The notes under the pieces were generated by a model that searched no databases, had not been told where the DNA came from, and saw nothing but the letters and a program-made list of their open reading frames with translations. 64,000 nucleotides of DNA, from the NCBI RefSeq assembly GCF_009801115.1, contig NZ_VTOL01000005.1, positions 294,300 to 358,299 on the forward strand, read 5' to 3'. The stretch is from Dyadobacter sp. 3J3 (lineage in GTDB: Bacteria; Bacteroidota; Bacteroidia; Cytophagales; Spirosomataceae). The position numbers and the translations under genes are program-made. Of this stretch, positions 35,430-45,087 are shown piece by piece. The stretch's first letter is position 1. The number at the start of each line of letters is the position of its first letter.

Positions 35430-36536
35430 TTATAGTTTGATAAAAACCTTTTTTCTGTAAAGAAGCAACGCGGGGATGAAATTGATTGAAACAAAAAGTA
35501 AAGCATAAATCAGACTTGCCAGTTTTGGAGCAAAACCTGCTGAAATGAAAGTATCTACAAAGTGCTGGTTCAGAGTTTTTTCGCCAAAAGGAAGGAGATA
35601 AAGGAAAAGCGCAAAAACATCCGCCAGAACATAAATGGTAATGGCATTTGCTCCAAAAATAACGCATGGTTTTGTACCTTTTTGATAACCTGAAATATCA
35701 ACTACAAAATATAACGCGCCAAATAACAGCGCCGCAAATCCCGAAGTAACCAGGACAAAAGAACTCGTCCAGAGATTTTCATTTACCAGAAAACCCAGTC
35801 CCCAGAAATATCCGGCGGCTGCGGTAAAAAGACCAATTGTCATCAGATAACTTACTTTTTCAGTTGGGGGATAATTACTAAGCATCAATCTGCCAGCCAA
35901 CATTCCGGTAATACCTGTTACGATGGAAGGAAAAGTGCTCAGGATTCCTTCCGGATCCCAGGTTCCCTGCCACATTTTTCCGGGTAAATACTGTTGATCG
36001 ACCCAGGCTGCAAGATTTACACCGCGTTCGAGCATGACTTTCCCATATCCCGGAGTTGGGATTAATGTCATCGCAAGACAATAGAGAACCAGAATAGTAA
36101 TGCCTATGAGTGCTTGTTGTTTCCAGTTGGTATTCAAAAATAAAATAGCACAAACTAAAAACACGATAGCGATTCTATGCAGAGTGCCGGTCCAGCGCAA
36201 GTTCATCAAATCAAAATCCGGCATCATGTTCAGAAACATACCTACTGCAAATATTTTGAAAGACCGGATGACGATCTTTTTATATAATTCGTTTTTAGGG
36301 CTGTCGTCTTCCAGTTTTTTTGAAAAAGCAAAAACGATGGAAACGCCTACAATAAAAAGGAAAAACGGAGCGACAAGATCGGTGAAAGTAAGTCCGTTCC
36401 ATTTGGAGTGACTTAACGTGGCGTAAACAAATTCTTCACTTCCCGGAAAGTTTACGGTTATCATCAATGCAATGGTAAAACCGCGCATGGCGTCCAGGGA
36501 AACTAGGCGGGAAGGTGCATCACTGCGATTAATCAT
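35430..36536 (-). CDS. HGSNAT/NagX-like membrane acyltransferase (DUF5009 type)
   Basis: 368 residues with about ten membrane segments. The opening RLVSLDAMRGFTIALMITVNFPG and LVAPFFLFIVGVSIVFAF are typical of the heparan-alpha-glucosaminide N-acetyltransferase-like family called NagX in GlcNAc loci; IAIVFLVCAIL and NAITIYVLADVFA are later markers. These proteins are thought to acylate or otherwise handle amino sugars at the membrane. The gene is divergent from the GH20 hexosaminidase gene with 180 bases between, which fits an amino-sugar locus. Confidence 0.85.
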   Translation of the reverse strand: MINRSDAPSRLVSLDAMRGFTIALMITVNFPGSEEFVYATLSHSKWNGLTFTDLVAPFFLFIVGVSIVFAFSKKLEDDSPKNELYKKIVIRSFKIFAVGMFLNMMPDFDLMNLRWTGTLHRIAIVFLVCAILFLNTNWKQQALIGITILVLYCLAMTLIPTPGYGKVMLERGVNLAAWVDQQYLPGKMWQGTWDPEGILSTFPSIVTGITGMLAGRLMLSNYPPTEKVSYLMTIGLFTAAAGYFWGLGFLVNENLWTSSFVLVTSGFAALLFGALYFVVDISGYQKGTKPCVIFGANAITIYVLADVFALFLYLLPFGEKTLNQHFVDTFISAGFAPKLASLIYALLFVSINFIPALLLYRKKVFIKL

Positions 36537-36716
36537 ATTTTCCGTTTTTAGATTTATATACGGAGCTAAATATGTTAAGGGCTATCTTGTTAGGAAATCC
36601 TTTTAATAATGGTATGTTTTAATCAATTTGCAGTATTACAAATACGATTAGGCGGGATATTTTATTTCCGGGAAATAATTTTGAAAAATCCTTAACGAAT
36701 CCATTAACCTTACAAA

Positions 36717-39311
36717 ATGAAGAAATCGTTTTTATCAATTATTGCCTCGTTTATGCTGTTGGCCGCATGTAGTCCATCAGGTAAGTTTTCCAAAGAAGAA
36801 GCGCAGAAAATCGCGGTTTCATGGAAACTGGTTACAAACTTTACAAGCGTAGATGGTCAATTCAACGCCAAATTCACTATTAAAAACGGAGGCAATATTG
36901 CTCTGAATGATAAAAACTGGACTTTGTTTTTCAACATGTCGCCAAGGCCGATCCAAACAAATAAAACACCTGAACCAGGAATTGTTGAACATATCAACGG
37001 CGACTGGTACAAACTTAAACCGGGCAAAGATTTCAAATTAAATGGCGGCGACTCCATTACCATTAATTATACAGGTACCGAAGGCGTGATCAAAGAAACT
37101 GATGCACCAATGGGATTGTATTTTGTTTTTTATGACAATGATGGAAAAGAGCAGGATATCGTTGAAGTTGCCAATTTTACGGTTGAGCCTTTCACGACGA
37201 AAGAACAGATTTTGCGTGGGAAAATGGATTTGGAACCACTTCCAACTGCTGAACTTCGTTACAATCAAAATCTGGTTATGTCAACTTTGGGCGGAGATCA
37301 ACTTCAAAAGATTATTCCGGCACCGGTTAAAGTGGTGAATAGTGCAAGGATTTTTAGTTTAAATAATGAAACCGCTATTTATTTCGAAACTGGTTTTGAA
37401 GGAGAAGCAAAATATTTAAGTGAAAAATTAAAAACGCTTACTGGCAAAGATTACGAACCGAAAAGTGGTTTGCCAGCTACTACGGTAACAAACGGAATTA
37501 TTCTTAAATCCGGGAAAATTCAGGTTAACGGAATTTCCCGTGAAGCTTACAATCTGGGAATAAACGGTAGCGGAATCACGATTACTGGAAGTGATGCTGC
37601 CGGTGTTTTCTACGGGATACAAAGTTTATTGGCACTTGTTCCATTAGAAATTTATCAAAAACCAACTGCTTCCATCGCCTTAGGTTTTACACAAATTGAA
37701 GATGCGCCACGTTTTTATTTCCGAGGATTGCATCTGGATGTAAGCCGTAATTTCCAATCCAAGGAATCGGTAAAACGTATTGTTGATTTATTGGCGACTT
37801 ACAAGGTAAACCACCTTTTATTCTATACAACAGAAGATGAAGGCTGGCGTGTAGAAATTGACGGTTTGCCTGAATTGACGAAAGTGGGTTCGCAACGCCA
37901 GCATACAACGGGTAAAGAAACATCTGTTTTGCATCCTTCTTACGGTTCTGGTCCGTTTGCAAACGCAGAAGGAAAATATGGAAGCGGATTTTATACAAAA
38001 GCAGATTTTATCGAAATACTGAAATATGCAAATGAAAGACATATCAAGGTTATTCCTGAACTGAATTTTCCAGGACACGCCCGTGCTGCAATCAAATCCA
38101 TGGAAGCACGTTACGAGCGTTTGATGAAAGAAGGCAAAGAAAAAGAAGCCAACGAATATCGTTTGATCGATCCGGATGATAAGTCTGTTTACCTTTCTGC
38201 GCAGGCTTATAAGGATAACGTTGTAAGTGTCGGCCGTGAATCGACTTACCATTTTTTCGAAAAAGTAGTGGATGAAATGGCGAAAATGTACAAGGAAGCG
38301 GGTTTGACGATGGATACTTTCCATACCGGCGGTGATGAAGTGGCGGAAGGTGCCTGGACGGCTTCGCCGATGGCTGCCAAACTGATCAAAGAAAATCCGG
38401 AAATTAAAAGTCCTAAAAATCTACAGGCGTATTTTTTTAGAAGACTAGTGCCGCGTTTGGAAAAACGTGGTCTTAAAATCCATGGTTGGGAGGAAGTTGC
38501 GCTTACAAAAACGCCTGCTGGAAAATATCTGGCAAATCCTGAATTTTCTGGTCGCCAGGTAGTTCCTTATATCTGGAATAACGTATTTGATGTGGATTTG
38601 GGAAATCGTTTGGCGAATGCAGGCTATCAGGTTGTGCTTTGTAACGTTACCAATTTCTACTTCGACATGTCCTACAACAATGATCCGAAAGAACCGGGAT
38701 TGTACTGGGCAGGTTTTGTAAATACGTGGGACAATTGGGCTTTTGCACCATTTGATATGTTCAAAACGACATATGCAACCGGCATGGGAAAACCGATGAA
38801 GGAAGAATTTGTCGGAAAAGAGAAGTTGAAACCGGAAGCCAGAAAAAATATTCTTGGTCTGGAAGCAGAGCTTTGGAGCGAAACGATCAAAGGAAGGGAT
38901 ATGATGGAATATTCAATCCTTCCAAAATTATTAGGGTTCTCAGAAAGTGCCTGGTCCAAGGAAAGAAGCTGGGAAAATATTGAAGATAAAACAACGCGCG
39001 ACAAAGCAATTGCAACGGGCTGGAATGTTTTTGCAAATTCTATCGCACAAAAAGAAATTCCAAGATTGAGTTATTTGAATGGCGGTTACAATTATCGCTT
39101 GCCACTTCCGGGCGCTATTATTGACGGCGGAATGTTAAAAGCCAATGTGGACTTACCAGGATTAGCCATTCGCTACACAACGGATGGTTCGGAGCCAACT
39201 GAGCAGTCGGCGTTATATAGTAGTCCTGTAAAAGTTTCGGGTACTGTAAAACTGAAAAGTTTTGATAAGGCCGGGAAATCAAGTCGGGCAAGTATTATTG
39301 AGGCACAATAA
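36717..39311 (+). CDS. Beta-N-acetylhexosaminidase (GH20), lipoprotein
   Basis: 864 residues. A lipobox ends at Cys18 (LLAAC). Domains in order: an immunoglobulin-like chitobiase N-domain (about 30-170), a GH20b alpha/beta domain (about 195-330), the GH20 barrel beginning PRFYFRGLHLDVSRNFQ, with the catalytic Asp540-Glu541 pair in FHTGGDEV, WYSE-type ELWSETIKG, and a C-terminal chitobiase-like domain with IRYTTDGSEPT. It removes terminal GlcNAc or GalNAc from glycans by substrate-assisted catalysis at the cell surface or in the periplasm. Followed by kinase, transporter and regulator genes on the same strand. Confidence 0.95.
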   Translation: MKKSFLSIIASFMLLAACSPSGKFSKEEAQKIAVSWKLVTNFTSVDGQFNAKFTIKNGGNIALNDKNWTLFFNMSPRPIQTNKTPEPGIVEHINGDWYKLKPGKDFKLNGGDSITINYTGTEGVIKETDAPMGLYFVFYDNDGKEQDIVEVANFTVEPFTTKEQILRGKMDLEPLPTAELRYNQNLVMSTLGGDQLQKIIPAPVKVVNSARIFSLNNETAIYFETGFEGEAKYLSEKLKTLTGKDYEPKSGLPATTVTNGIILKSGKIQVNGISREAYNLGINGSGITITGSDAAGVFYGIQSLLALVPLEIYQKPTASIALGFTQIEDAPRFYFRGLHLDVSRNFQSKESVKRIVDLLATYKVNHLLFYTTEDEGWRVEIDGLPELTKVGSQRQHTTGKETSVLHPSYGSGPFANAEGKYGSGFYTKADFIEILKYANERHIKVIPELNFPGHARAAIKSMEARYERLMKEGKEKEANEYRLIDPDDKSVYLSAQAYKDNVVSVGRESTYHFFEKVVDEMAKMYKEAGLTMDTFHTGGDEVAEGAWTASPMAAKLIKENPEIKSPKNLQAYFFRRLVPRLEKRGLKIHGWEEVALTKTPAGKYLANPEFSGRQVVPYIWNNVFDVDLGNRLANAGYQVVLCNVTNFYFDMSYNNDPKEPGLYWAGFVNTWDNWAFAPFDMFKTTYATGMGKPMKEEFVGKEKLKPEARKNILGLEAELWSETIKGRDMMEYSILPKLLGFSESAWSKERSWENIEDKTTRDKAIATGWNVFANSIAQKEIPRLSYLNGGYNYRLPLPGAIIDGGMLKANVDLPGLAIRYTTDGSEPTEQSALYSSPVKVSGTVKLKSFDKAGKSSRASIIEAQ

Positions 39312-39323
39312 ATCCTATCAATC

Positions 39324-39376
39324 GCTATCAGTTTTCGCGTTAAAGTTTTTTTCAAATTAGTCCGAAAACTGATAGC
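39324..39376. repeat. Perfect 14-bp inverted repeat between hexosaminidase and kinase genes
   Basis: GCTATCAGTTTTCG (39324-39337) and CGAAAACTGATAGC (39363-39376) are exact reverse complements around a 25-base loop that contains a T run. No T run follows the stem, so it is not a normal terminator; it may be an RNA structure in the intergenic region. Confidence 0.75.
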
Positions 39377-39442
39377 CTGTTACTCACCAAAAAGACTATT
39401 ACAAAAGCATATCCAATAAAATTAATCACTTCTGTTTTTTTG

Positions 39443-40273
39443 ATGAATATAGGCGTAGATATCGGTGGGACCAACATGCGTGCCGGGATAGAATTGGGCG
39501 GATCCATTACGAGTCAAAGTAATGTGCTGCTCGAAAATAAGGATTCACTTTCTTCTACCTTGACCCAACTCATGGATTTAATTCGTCCCTATACCAAATA
39601 TCCGGTAAAAGGGATAGGAATTGGTGTACCCTCAGTGGTCAATGTGGACAAAGGCATTGTTTACAATGTGATGAATATTCCATCCTGGGAAGAGGTAGCG
39701 TTGCGGGATTTGGTAGAAAAGGAATTTAATCTTCCTGTTTCGATCAACAACGATGTCAATTGCTTTACATTAGGAGAGCATCGTTTCGGCGCAGCAAAAA
39801 AATATAAATCGGTCGTGGGAATGGCAATTGGAACCGGTATTGGGTCAGGCGTTATCATTAATAATGAATTGTATCCCGGAAATAACTGCGGCGCGGGTGA
39901 AATCGGCATGCTTCCTTATCGGGATTCCATTCTGGAAAATTATGTTTGCAACCGGTTTTTTGAAGATACCATAGGAATGGATGCTTTTGACGCGCACGAA
40001 GCTGCGTTGAAGGGTGATTCCAAAGTCATAAAAATATGGGAGGAATTTGGTGTACATCTTGGTGTTGTCATTAAAACGATCATGTATACCTACGATCCGG
40101 AAGCGATTATTTTGGGCGGTTCTCTGACAAAAGCACACAGGTTTTTCAAAGCCACTATGCTGGATAGTCTGAAAGATTTTGCCTATCCCGAATCCATCAA
40201 GCGTCTTACCTTACTGCTTTCTGAAAATGAAAATATTGCTTTGTTAGGCGCAGCGGCACTTATGGATCAATAA
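39443..40273 (+). CDS. ROK-family sugar kinase
   Basis: 276 residues from the ATG at 39443 (a TTG directly before it is in frame). The phosphate-binding motif is GVDIGGTNMRAG; the catalytic Asp lies in INNDVNCFTLGEHRFGAAK; GMAIGTGIGSGVIIN and IILGGSLTKA complete the ROK fold. The zinc-site of most ROK kinases (GHxx plus a Cys-rich loop) is missing: GEIGMLPYRDSILENYVC stands there instead. Its place after hexosaminidase and before a sugar transporter suggests a GlcNAc or hexose kinase. No DNA-binding domain, so it is not a ROK repressor. Confidence 0.88.
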   Translation: MNIGVDIGGTNMRAGIELGGSITSQSNVLLENKDSLSSTLTQLMDLIRPYTKYPVKGIGIGVPSVVNVDKGIVYNVMNIPSWEEVALRDLVEKEFNLPVSINNDVNCFTLGEHRFGAAKKYKSVVGMAIGTGIGSGVIINNELYPGNNCGAGEIGMLPYRDSILENYVCNRFFEDTIGMDAFDAHEAALKGDSKVIKIWEEFGVHLGVVIKTIMYTYDPEAIILGGSLTKAHRFFKATMLDSLKDFAYPESIKRLTLLLSENENIALLGAAALMDQ

Positions 40274-40295
40274 TCCTCTCATTCAAACCTACCTT

Positions 40296-41546
40296 ATGAA
40301 GCGAAATGCATTTATCGTTATATTGATATTACTGATCTTCTTTGTAATATCTTTTCTCACCAATATTTTAGGCCCAATCATCCCTGATATCGTTGAAAGT
40401 TTTGATCTAAGTATCGGATTGGCTGGTTTTCTTCCCTTTGCTTTTTTTGTGGCTTATGGCGTCATGTCCATTCCGGCAGGATTGATGGTTGAGAAGTATG
40501 GTGAAAAAATGGTTTTGCTGCTGGCTTTTATTCTTTCTTTTGGCGGGGCATTACTTTTTGCTGTTGTTCCGGGTTTTTCCATTGCGCTGTTTTCGCTTTT
40601 CCTGATTGGCGTGGGTATGGCCATGTTACAAGTTGTGATTAATCCCCTTTTACGGGTTGCTGGCGGGGAAGAGAAGTTTGCCTTTAATTCTGTTCTTGCC
40701 CAGTTATTTTTTGGAGCTGCTTCCTTCCTTAGCCCGCTGCTTTATAGTTATCTGGTATTGAATGTTCATTCTTCTAATTCAGGTTTTCTGATTGATATTT
40801 TAAATAAACTGGTTCCTGAAAATCTGAAATGGGTTTCGCTATACTGGGTTTTTGCAGTTATTTCTTTGCTGATGGTGGTGATCATAGCATTGGTGAAATT
40901 TCCGAAAGTTGATTTGAAAGAAGATGAAAAAATAGATGTGGGAAAAGCTTTCAGTGAGCTACTGGCTAACAAATCTGTACTGCTTTTCTTTTTTGGAATA
41001 TTTGCCTACGTTGGTACCGAGCAGGGAATTGCCAACTGGATTTCCAAATTTCTGCAAACGTATCATAACGTCGATCCGGCCACTACGGGTGCTTCCGTTA
41101 TTTCTTATTTCTGGGGTTTATTGACCATCGGATGTTTTCTGGGACTTATCCTTTTAAAACTTCTGGATAGCCGGAAAGTTCTGATTTTCTTTACTGTTGG
41201 AGCCATAGTTTCCTTGTTAGCTGCACTTTTCGGATCAAAGGAGATAAGTTTATATGCCTTTCCGCTGACCGGTTTTTTTGCTTCGGTGATGTATTCTGTG
41301 ATATTTTCACTCGCTCTCAATTCTGTTCCCAATCATCATGGAACATTTTCCGGAATTTTGTGTGCAGGAATTGCTGGCGGCGCCGTGGTGCCGCTGATTA
41401 TTGGCGGATTGGGTGAATTGTTCGGATTGAAACTGGCTATGCTTTTCTTGCTTGTCACGCTTGGCTATATTCTTAGCATCGGCGTTTGGGCGAAACCTTT
41501 GGTCAATAATGATACGGTTAAAAGTTTCAAGGAATTATTTACGTAG
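40296..41546 (+). CDS. FucP/NagP-type MFS sugar transporter
   Basis: 416 residues with 12 predicted membrane segments. It belongs to the FucP/GluP branch of the major facilitator superfamily: FFVISFLTNILGPIIPDI, FFVAYGVMSIPAGLMVEKYGEK and MAMLQVVINPLLRVAGGEE are characteristic. Proton-coupled uptake of a sugar such as GlcNAc, glucose or fucose is expected; the neighbours favour GlcNAc (inference). It is 22 bases after the kinase gene, so co-transcription is likely. Confidence 0.9.
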   Translation: MKRNAFIVILILLIFFVISFLTNILGPIIPDIVESFDLSIGLAGFLPFAFFVAYGVMSIPAGLMVEKYGEKMVLLLAFILSFGGALLFAVVPGFSIALFSLFLIGVGMAMLQVVINPLLRVAGGEEKFAFNSVLAQLFFGAASFLSPLLYSYLVLNVHSSNSGFLIDILNKLVPENLKWVSLYWVFAVISLLMVVIIALVKFPKVDLKEDEKIDVGKAFSELLANKSVLLFFFGIFAYVGTEQGIANWISKFLQTYHNVDPATTGASVISYFWGLLTIGCFLGLILLKLLDSRKVLIFFTVGAIVSLLAALFGSKEISLYAFPLTGFFASVMYSVIFSLALNSVPNHHGTFSGILCAGIAGGAVVPLIIGGLGELFGLKLAMLFLLVTLGYILSIGVWAKPLVNNDTVKSFKELFT

Positions 41547-41620
41547 CGAAATTTGTGTGAGAAAATTCTTAAATTCTGATCGGATTCTATTAAATCGAGC
41601 ATATTAGCGCACAATCTTTT

Positions 41621-42784
41621 ATGTATAAAATTATCTTACTGATTGATTTTGCCGAGGAATACAGCAAAGCTTTGTTGAAAGGTATTGCCAAATATTCAAG
41701 AGAAAACGGACCATGGATTTTCACCAGAATGCCACTTTTTTATCGTGAAACTGTTGGTATTGAAGGCATTTTGAAATGGGCACTGGAATGGGGCGCTGAT
41801 GGTATGATCGGCCAGTTTTATAATGACCCCAATATTGGTAAAATTATAGAAGCGGGAATTCCAGTTATAGCGCAGGATTTTAAAAAACGTTTTGACGAAA
41901 TCCCGAACATTACCGGCGCACACCATGAAGCCGGTAGAATGGGCGCGGATTATTTTTTGAAAAAAGGATTTAAAAATTTTGCTTTTTATGGGTTCAAGGA
42001 TATCGTCTGGTCACAGGAAAGATCAGAAGGATTTGAGGAACGTATAATACGAGCAGGTTACAAGGTTCATTTTTTTGAACATAAAATGGCGCGACCTTCG
42101 GAGTTGTGGTACTACAAACCCAATTCAATCGGAAAGTGGCTTAAATCACTTCCTAAGCCCATTGCTTTAATGGCTTGTGATGATAATCAGGGACAGCATA
42201 TTACAGAAGCATGCAGACTTTATGGAATCCGGATACCTGAGGAAATGGCTGTTTTAGGTGTTGATAATGACGAAATGATCTGTGAATTTTCGGATCCTCC
42301 GCTGTCCAGTGTGGGACAGGATGCTGAAAAGGGTGGGTATGATGCAGCCAAATTGCTTGATCATATGATCAAAAACGGAATGCACAATTTTCATGATGTC
42401 ATCGTCAAACCAACGCAGGTAATCACGCGTCATTCAACGGATATTTATGCTACCAACGATGATCATATTGCTACGTCGTTGAAATACATTCATCAGAATA
42501 TTGATAAAAACCTTCATGTGGATGAAGTCGTAAAACAGGTTCCGTTATCAAGACGCGCTTTGGAAAAACGCTTTATTGAAGTAATGGGTTACCCGATTTA
42601 TAAATACATCTATAATCTTCGGATTGAAAAATTTACCCAAAAATTACTGGATACGGATATGTCCGTTTTTGAAATTGCGCTGGATATGGGATTAACTGAT
42701 AGTAAAAATATTGCGCGGCAATTTCGTCAGGTGAAAGGGTGCAATCCAAGCGAATATCGGAACCGACACCTGGCAGGGAAATAA
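41621..42784 (+). CDS. XylR-like regulator (periplasmic-binding-like sensor plus AraC HTH)
   Basis: 387 residues. Residues 1 to about 270 resemble a LacI-type sugar sensor (YKIILLIDFAEEYSKALLKGIAKYSREN, ADGMIGQFYNDP, PIALMACDDNQGQHITEACRLYGIRIPEEMAVLGVDND). Residues about 283-384 are an AraC-type double helix-turn-helix (IHQNIDKNLHVDEVVKQVPLSRRALEKRF, FEIALDMGLTDSKNIARQFRQVKGCNPSEYR). This architecture is that of XylR of E. coli. The position after the transporter suggests it senses the transported sugar and controls this locus. Confidence 0.93.
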   Translation: MYKIILLIDFAEEYSKALLKGIAKYSRENGPWIFTRMPLFYRETVGIEGILKWALEWGADGMIGQFYNDPNIGKIIEAGIPVIAQDFKKRFDEIPNITGAHHEAGRMGADYFLKKGFKNFAFYGFKDIVWSQERSEGFEERIIRAGYKVHFFEHKMARPSELWYYKPNSIGKWLKSLPKPIALMACDDNQGQHITEACRLYGIRIPEEMAVLGVDNDEMICEFSDPPLSSVGQDAEKGGYDAAKLLDHMIKNGMHNFHDVIVKPTQVITRHSTDIYATNDDHIATSLKYIHQNIDKNLHVDEVVKQVPLSRRALEKRFIEVMGYPIYKYIYNLRIEKFTQKLLDTDMSVFEIALDMGLTDSKNIARQFRQVKGCNPSEYRNRHLAGK

Positions 42785-42799
42785 TATTTAAGAAATTTT

Positions 42800-42849
42800 C
42801 AACAAAAAAGAGGAGCCGAATTTGAAAATCCGGCTCCTCTTTTTTGTTG
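42800..42849. terminator. Strong bidirectional terminator
   Basis: AAAAAAGAGGAGCCG and CGGCTCCTCTTTTTT form a long perfect stem with A and T runs on both sides, between the convergent regulator and M13 peptidase genes. Confidence 0.93.
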
Positions 42850-42875
42850 ACAAAAATATATATCTGAAAAGTTTT

Positions 42876-44924
42876 CTACCAAATAACTACTCTTGAAGCT
42901 TCTGGTAATACCATTTTACTTCCCGCGCCGCAGCTCCATGCATCCTGGAATTCTTTCAAATGCGGCAATGGTCCGTTGATACGATCTTTTGCTGGTGCAT
43001 GAGGATCCGTTTGGATTTGATTTTGAAGTGCTTCGTTCGTTGTGTTCATATGCCACACCTGCGCCCAGCCCAGGAAGAAACGTTGTTTCCAGTTGAATCC
43101 GTCAATCGGAGCCGGTTCCGGTTTTCCTTTTAGTGATTTTTCCAATGCGTAGTATGCAAGTGTCAATCCACCCAGGTCCGCTACGTTTTCTCCAATTGTT
43201 AAAGCACCGTTGATTTTGAAACCAGGTAATGCTTCGATTCCGCTAAAATAATCAATATACTTTTTCGTCAGTTTGTCAAAATTGGTGCGATCCGACGCTG
43301 TCCACCAATTTTTAAGGTTTCCTTCTTCATCAAACTGCGACCCCTGGTCATCAAATCCGTGCGTAAATTCGTGACCGATCACCGCGATAATACCACCGTA
43401 ATTGATAGCGTCATCCGCATTCCGGTTGTAAAATGGAGGCTGTAAAATCCCGGCTGGGAAAACGACTTCATTATTTAACGGATTGTAATATGCATTCACG
43501 GTTTGCGGCGTCATTAACCACTCGCTTTTGTCAACTTCTTTTCCGATTTTTTTGATGCTTTCTTTATGTTGAAACAAAGAAGAAGCGATTACGTTTTCAA
43601 ATAATTTGTCGGAAGCAATTTCAATGGAAGAATAGTCTTTCCATTTGTCAGGATAACCGATTTTATACGTAAATGCTTTCAGTTTTTTATGTGCTCTCGC
43701 CTTGGTTGAATCACTCATCCAGGTAAGTTTGTCAATTCTTTCACCATAAACGCTGCGGACGTTTTCAATCATTTCGGACACCTTTTTCTTGTCATCTTCC
43801 GGGAAATATTTCTTGGAGAACAATTTCCCCAAAGGCATTCCCAGAAGTCCGTCCGTTGATCTGATCGCTCTGTCGGTGCGATTTCTTTGCTGTTTCGTTC
43901 CACGCATTACCGTGCTGAAAAAACGAAAATCTTCTTTGTCAAAACTCTTTGGAAGATATCCTGCAAAGTTAGAAAGCAACTGCCAGCGGGTATACAGTTT
44001 CAATGTTTCTAATGGCGTAGCTTTCAATAAGGCATTTACACTTTTCAGATATGGGATATTCTGAACAATGACTGTGTCCGTTTTGATATCCTGTTTATCG
44101 GCAAATTCCTGCAAATCAAAATCCGGAGCAAGAAGTTTAAAATCCTTGAAAGAGGTTTTGTTATACGTTTTTACCGGATCGCGTAACTCAACATTGCTCA
44201 GTTGAAGTTTTGCTATTTTTGTTTCAAAATCAAGGACTGTTTTGCCCGGATTTACATCTTTAAAACTGGCAAAGCCAAACATGTTATTCACATGTTTAAC
44301 AAATTCCGTACGCACTTTTACAGTGCTGGAATCGGTTCTTTCATAGTAGCTTTTTTCACCCAGACTCAATCCGTCCTGGCCTTCATAAAGCACGTTCATT
44401 TTACTATTTTTCAAATCGCCTTCAACACCAAAACCCACAACTGTTGAAACGCCTACTTTTTGTAATTCACCTGTAACCGAGGCAAGATCTTTCAGCGATT
44501 TTACAGCTTCGATTTTATCGAGATAAGGTTTTAAAGGTTCAATACCTCGTTTTTCGACAGTAGTCGTGTCCAGAAAGGATTGATAATAATCAGCAATCTG
44601 CTGTTCTTCACTTCCTTTTTTGCGGTCTTTCTGATCGGTTATTTCCTTAATAATCCCTTTCAACCGGACTTCCTTATTTTCTTTGTCCAAAATACCGAAT
44701 GCTCCCCAGCGACTTTCTGTTCCCGGAATCGGGTTCAGTTTTTTCCAGCCTCCGTTGACATAACTGTCAAAATCGTCACAGGCCTTAGCGGTAGAATCCA
44801 GTGAAGTGAGAGAAAATCCAGGGACTTTTTCAGTCGTTGATTCTTTGTCTTTTTCTTTGTTACAGGAAGCTCCGACTACCACAACGGATGCCATCAGTGA
44901 CCATTTCAAAAAAGCTGATTTCAT
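42876..44924 (-). CDS. M13 (neprilysin/PepO) family metallopeptidase, lipoprotein
   Basis: 682 residues. A lipobox ends at Cys21 (GASC). The zinc site HEFTH (His518 to His522) is in VIGHEFTHGFDDQGSQFDEEG, with the third ligand Glu in GENVADLGGLTLAYYALE and the substrate site NAYYNPLNNEVVFPAGILQPPF. Residues about 35-60 are the typical M13 N-terminal CDDFDSYVNGGWKK. It cuts oligopeptides outside the inner membrane, probably for nutrition. Next to an M28 peptidase and a peptide transporter. Confidence 0.96.
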   Translation of the reverse strand: MKSAFLKWSLMASVVVVGASCNKEKDKESTTEKVPGFSLTSLDSTAKACDDFDSYVNGGWKKLNPIPGTESRWGAFGILDKENKEVRLKGIIKEITDQKDRKKGSEEQQIADYYQSFLDTTTVEKRGIEPLKPYLDKIEAVKSLKDLASVTGELQKVGVSTVVGFGVEGDLKNSKMNVLYEGQDGLSLGEKSYYERTDSSTVKVRTEFVKHVNNMFGFASFKDVNPGKTVLDFETKIAKLQLSNVELRDPVKTYNKTSFKDFKLLAPDFDLQEFADKQDIKTDTVIVQNIPYLKSVNALLKATPLETLKLYTRWQLLSNFAGYLPKSFDKEDFRFFSTVMRGTKQQRNRTDRAIRSTDGLLGMPLGKLFSKKYFPEDDKKKVSEMIENVRSVYGERIDKLTWMSDSTKARAHKKLKAFTYKIGYPDKWKDYSSIEIASDKLFENVIASSLFQHKESIKKIGKEVDKSEWLMTPQTVNAYYNPLNNEVVFPAGILQPPFYNRNADDAINYGGIIAVIGHEFTHGFDDQGSQFDEEGNLKNWWTASDRTNFDKLTKKYIDYFSGIEALPGFKINGALTIGENVADLGGLTLAYYALEKSLKGKPEPAPIDGFNWKQRFFLGWAQVWHMNTTNEALQNQIQTDPHAPAKDRINGPLPHLKEFQDAWSCGAGSKMVLPEASRVVIW

Positions 44925-44958
44925 AATAAATATTTTGCTGTTGAATATACTACGTTAG

Positions 44959-44966
44959 CAAATGTA
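44959..44966 (-). promoter_or_regulatory. Possible -7 element before the M13 peptidase gene
   Basis: TACATTTG on the minus strand (complement at 44959-44966) matches TAnnTTTG, 35 bases before the start. No good -33 element is present at normal spacing. Confidence 0.3.
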
Positions 44967-45087
44967 ATTATTTAAACAAATAAGTTTATTAACATAATGA
45001 TGATCGGTTTATCTTTATCGTTTAACAAAAAAGTACTATGGTTTCTGTTCAGGGCAGAGATTTTCTAAACACATTATCGCTTATCAA

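Noticed and set aside
37818..38324. Minus-strand open frame of 168 codons inside the hexosaminidase gene
   Set aside because: Antisense to the GH20 barrel with its catalytic region intact; composition is Phe/Arg-rich as expected for a shadow frame.
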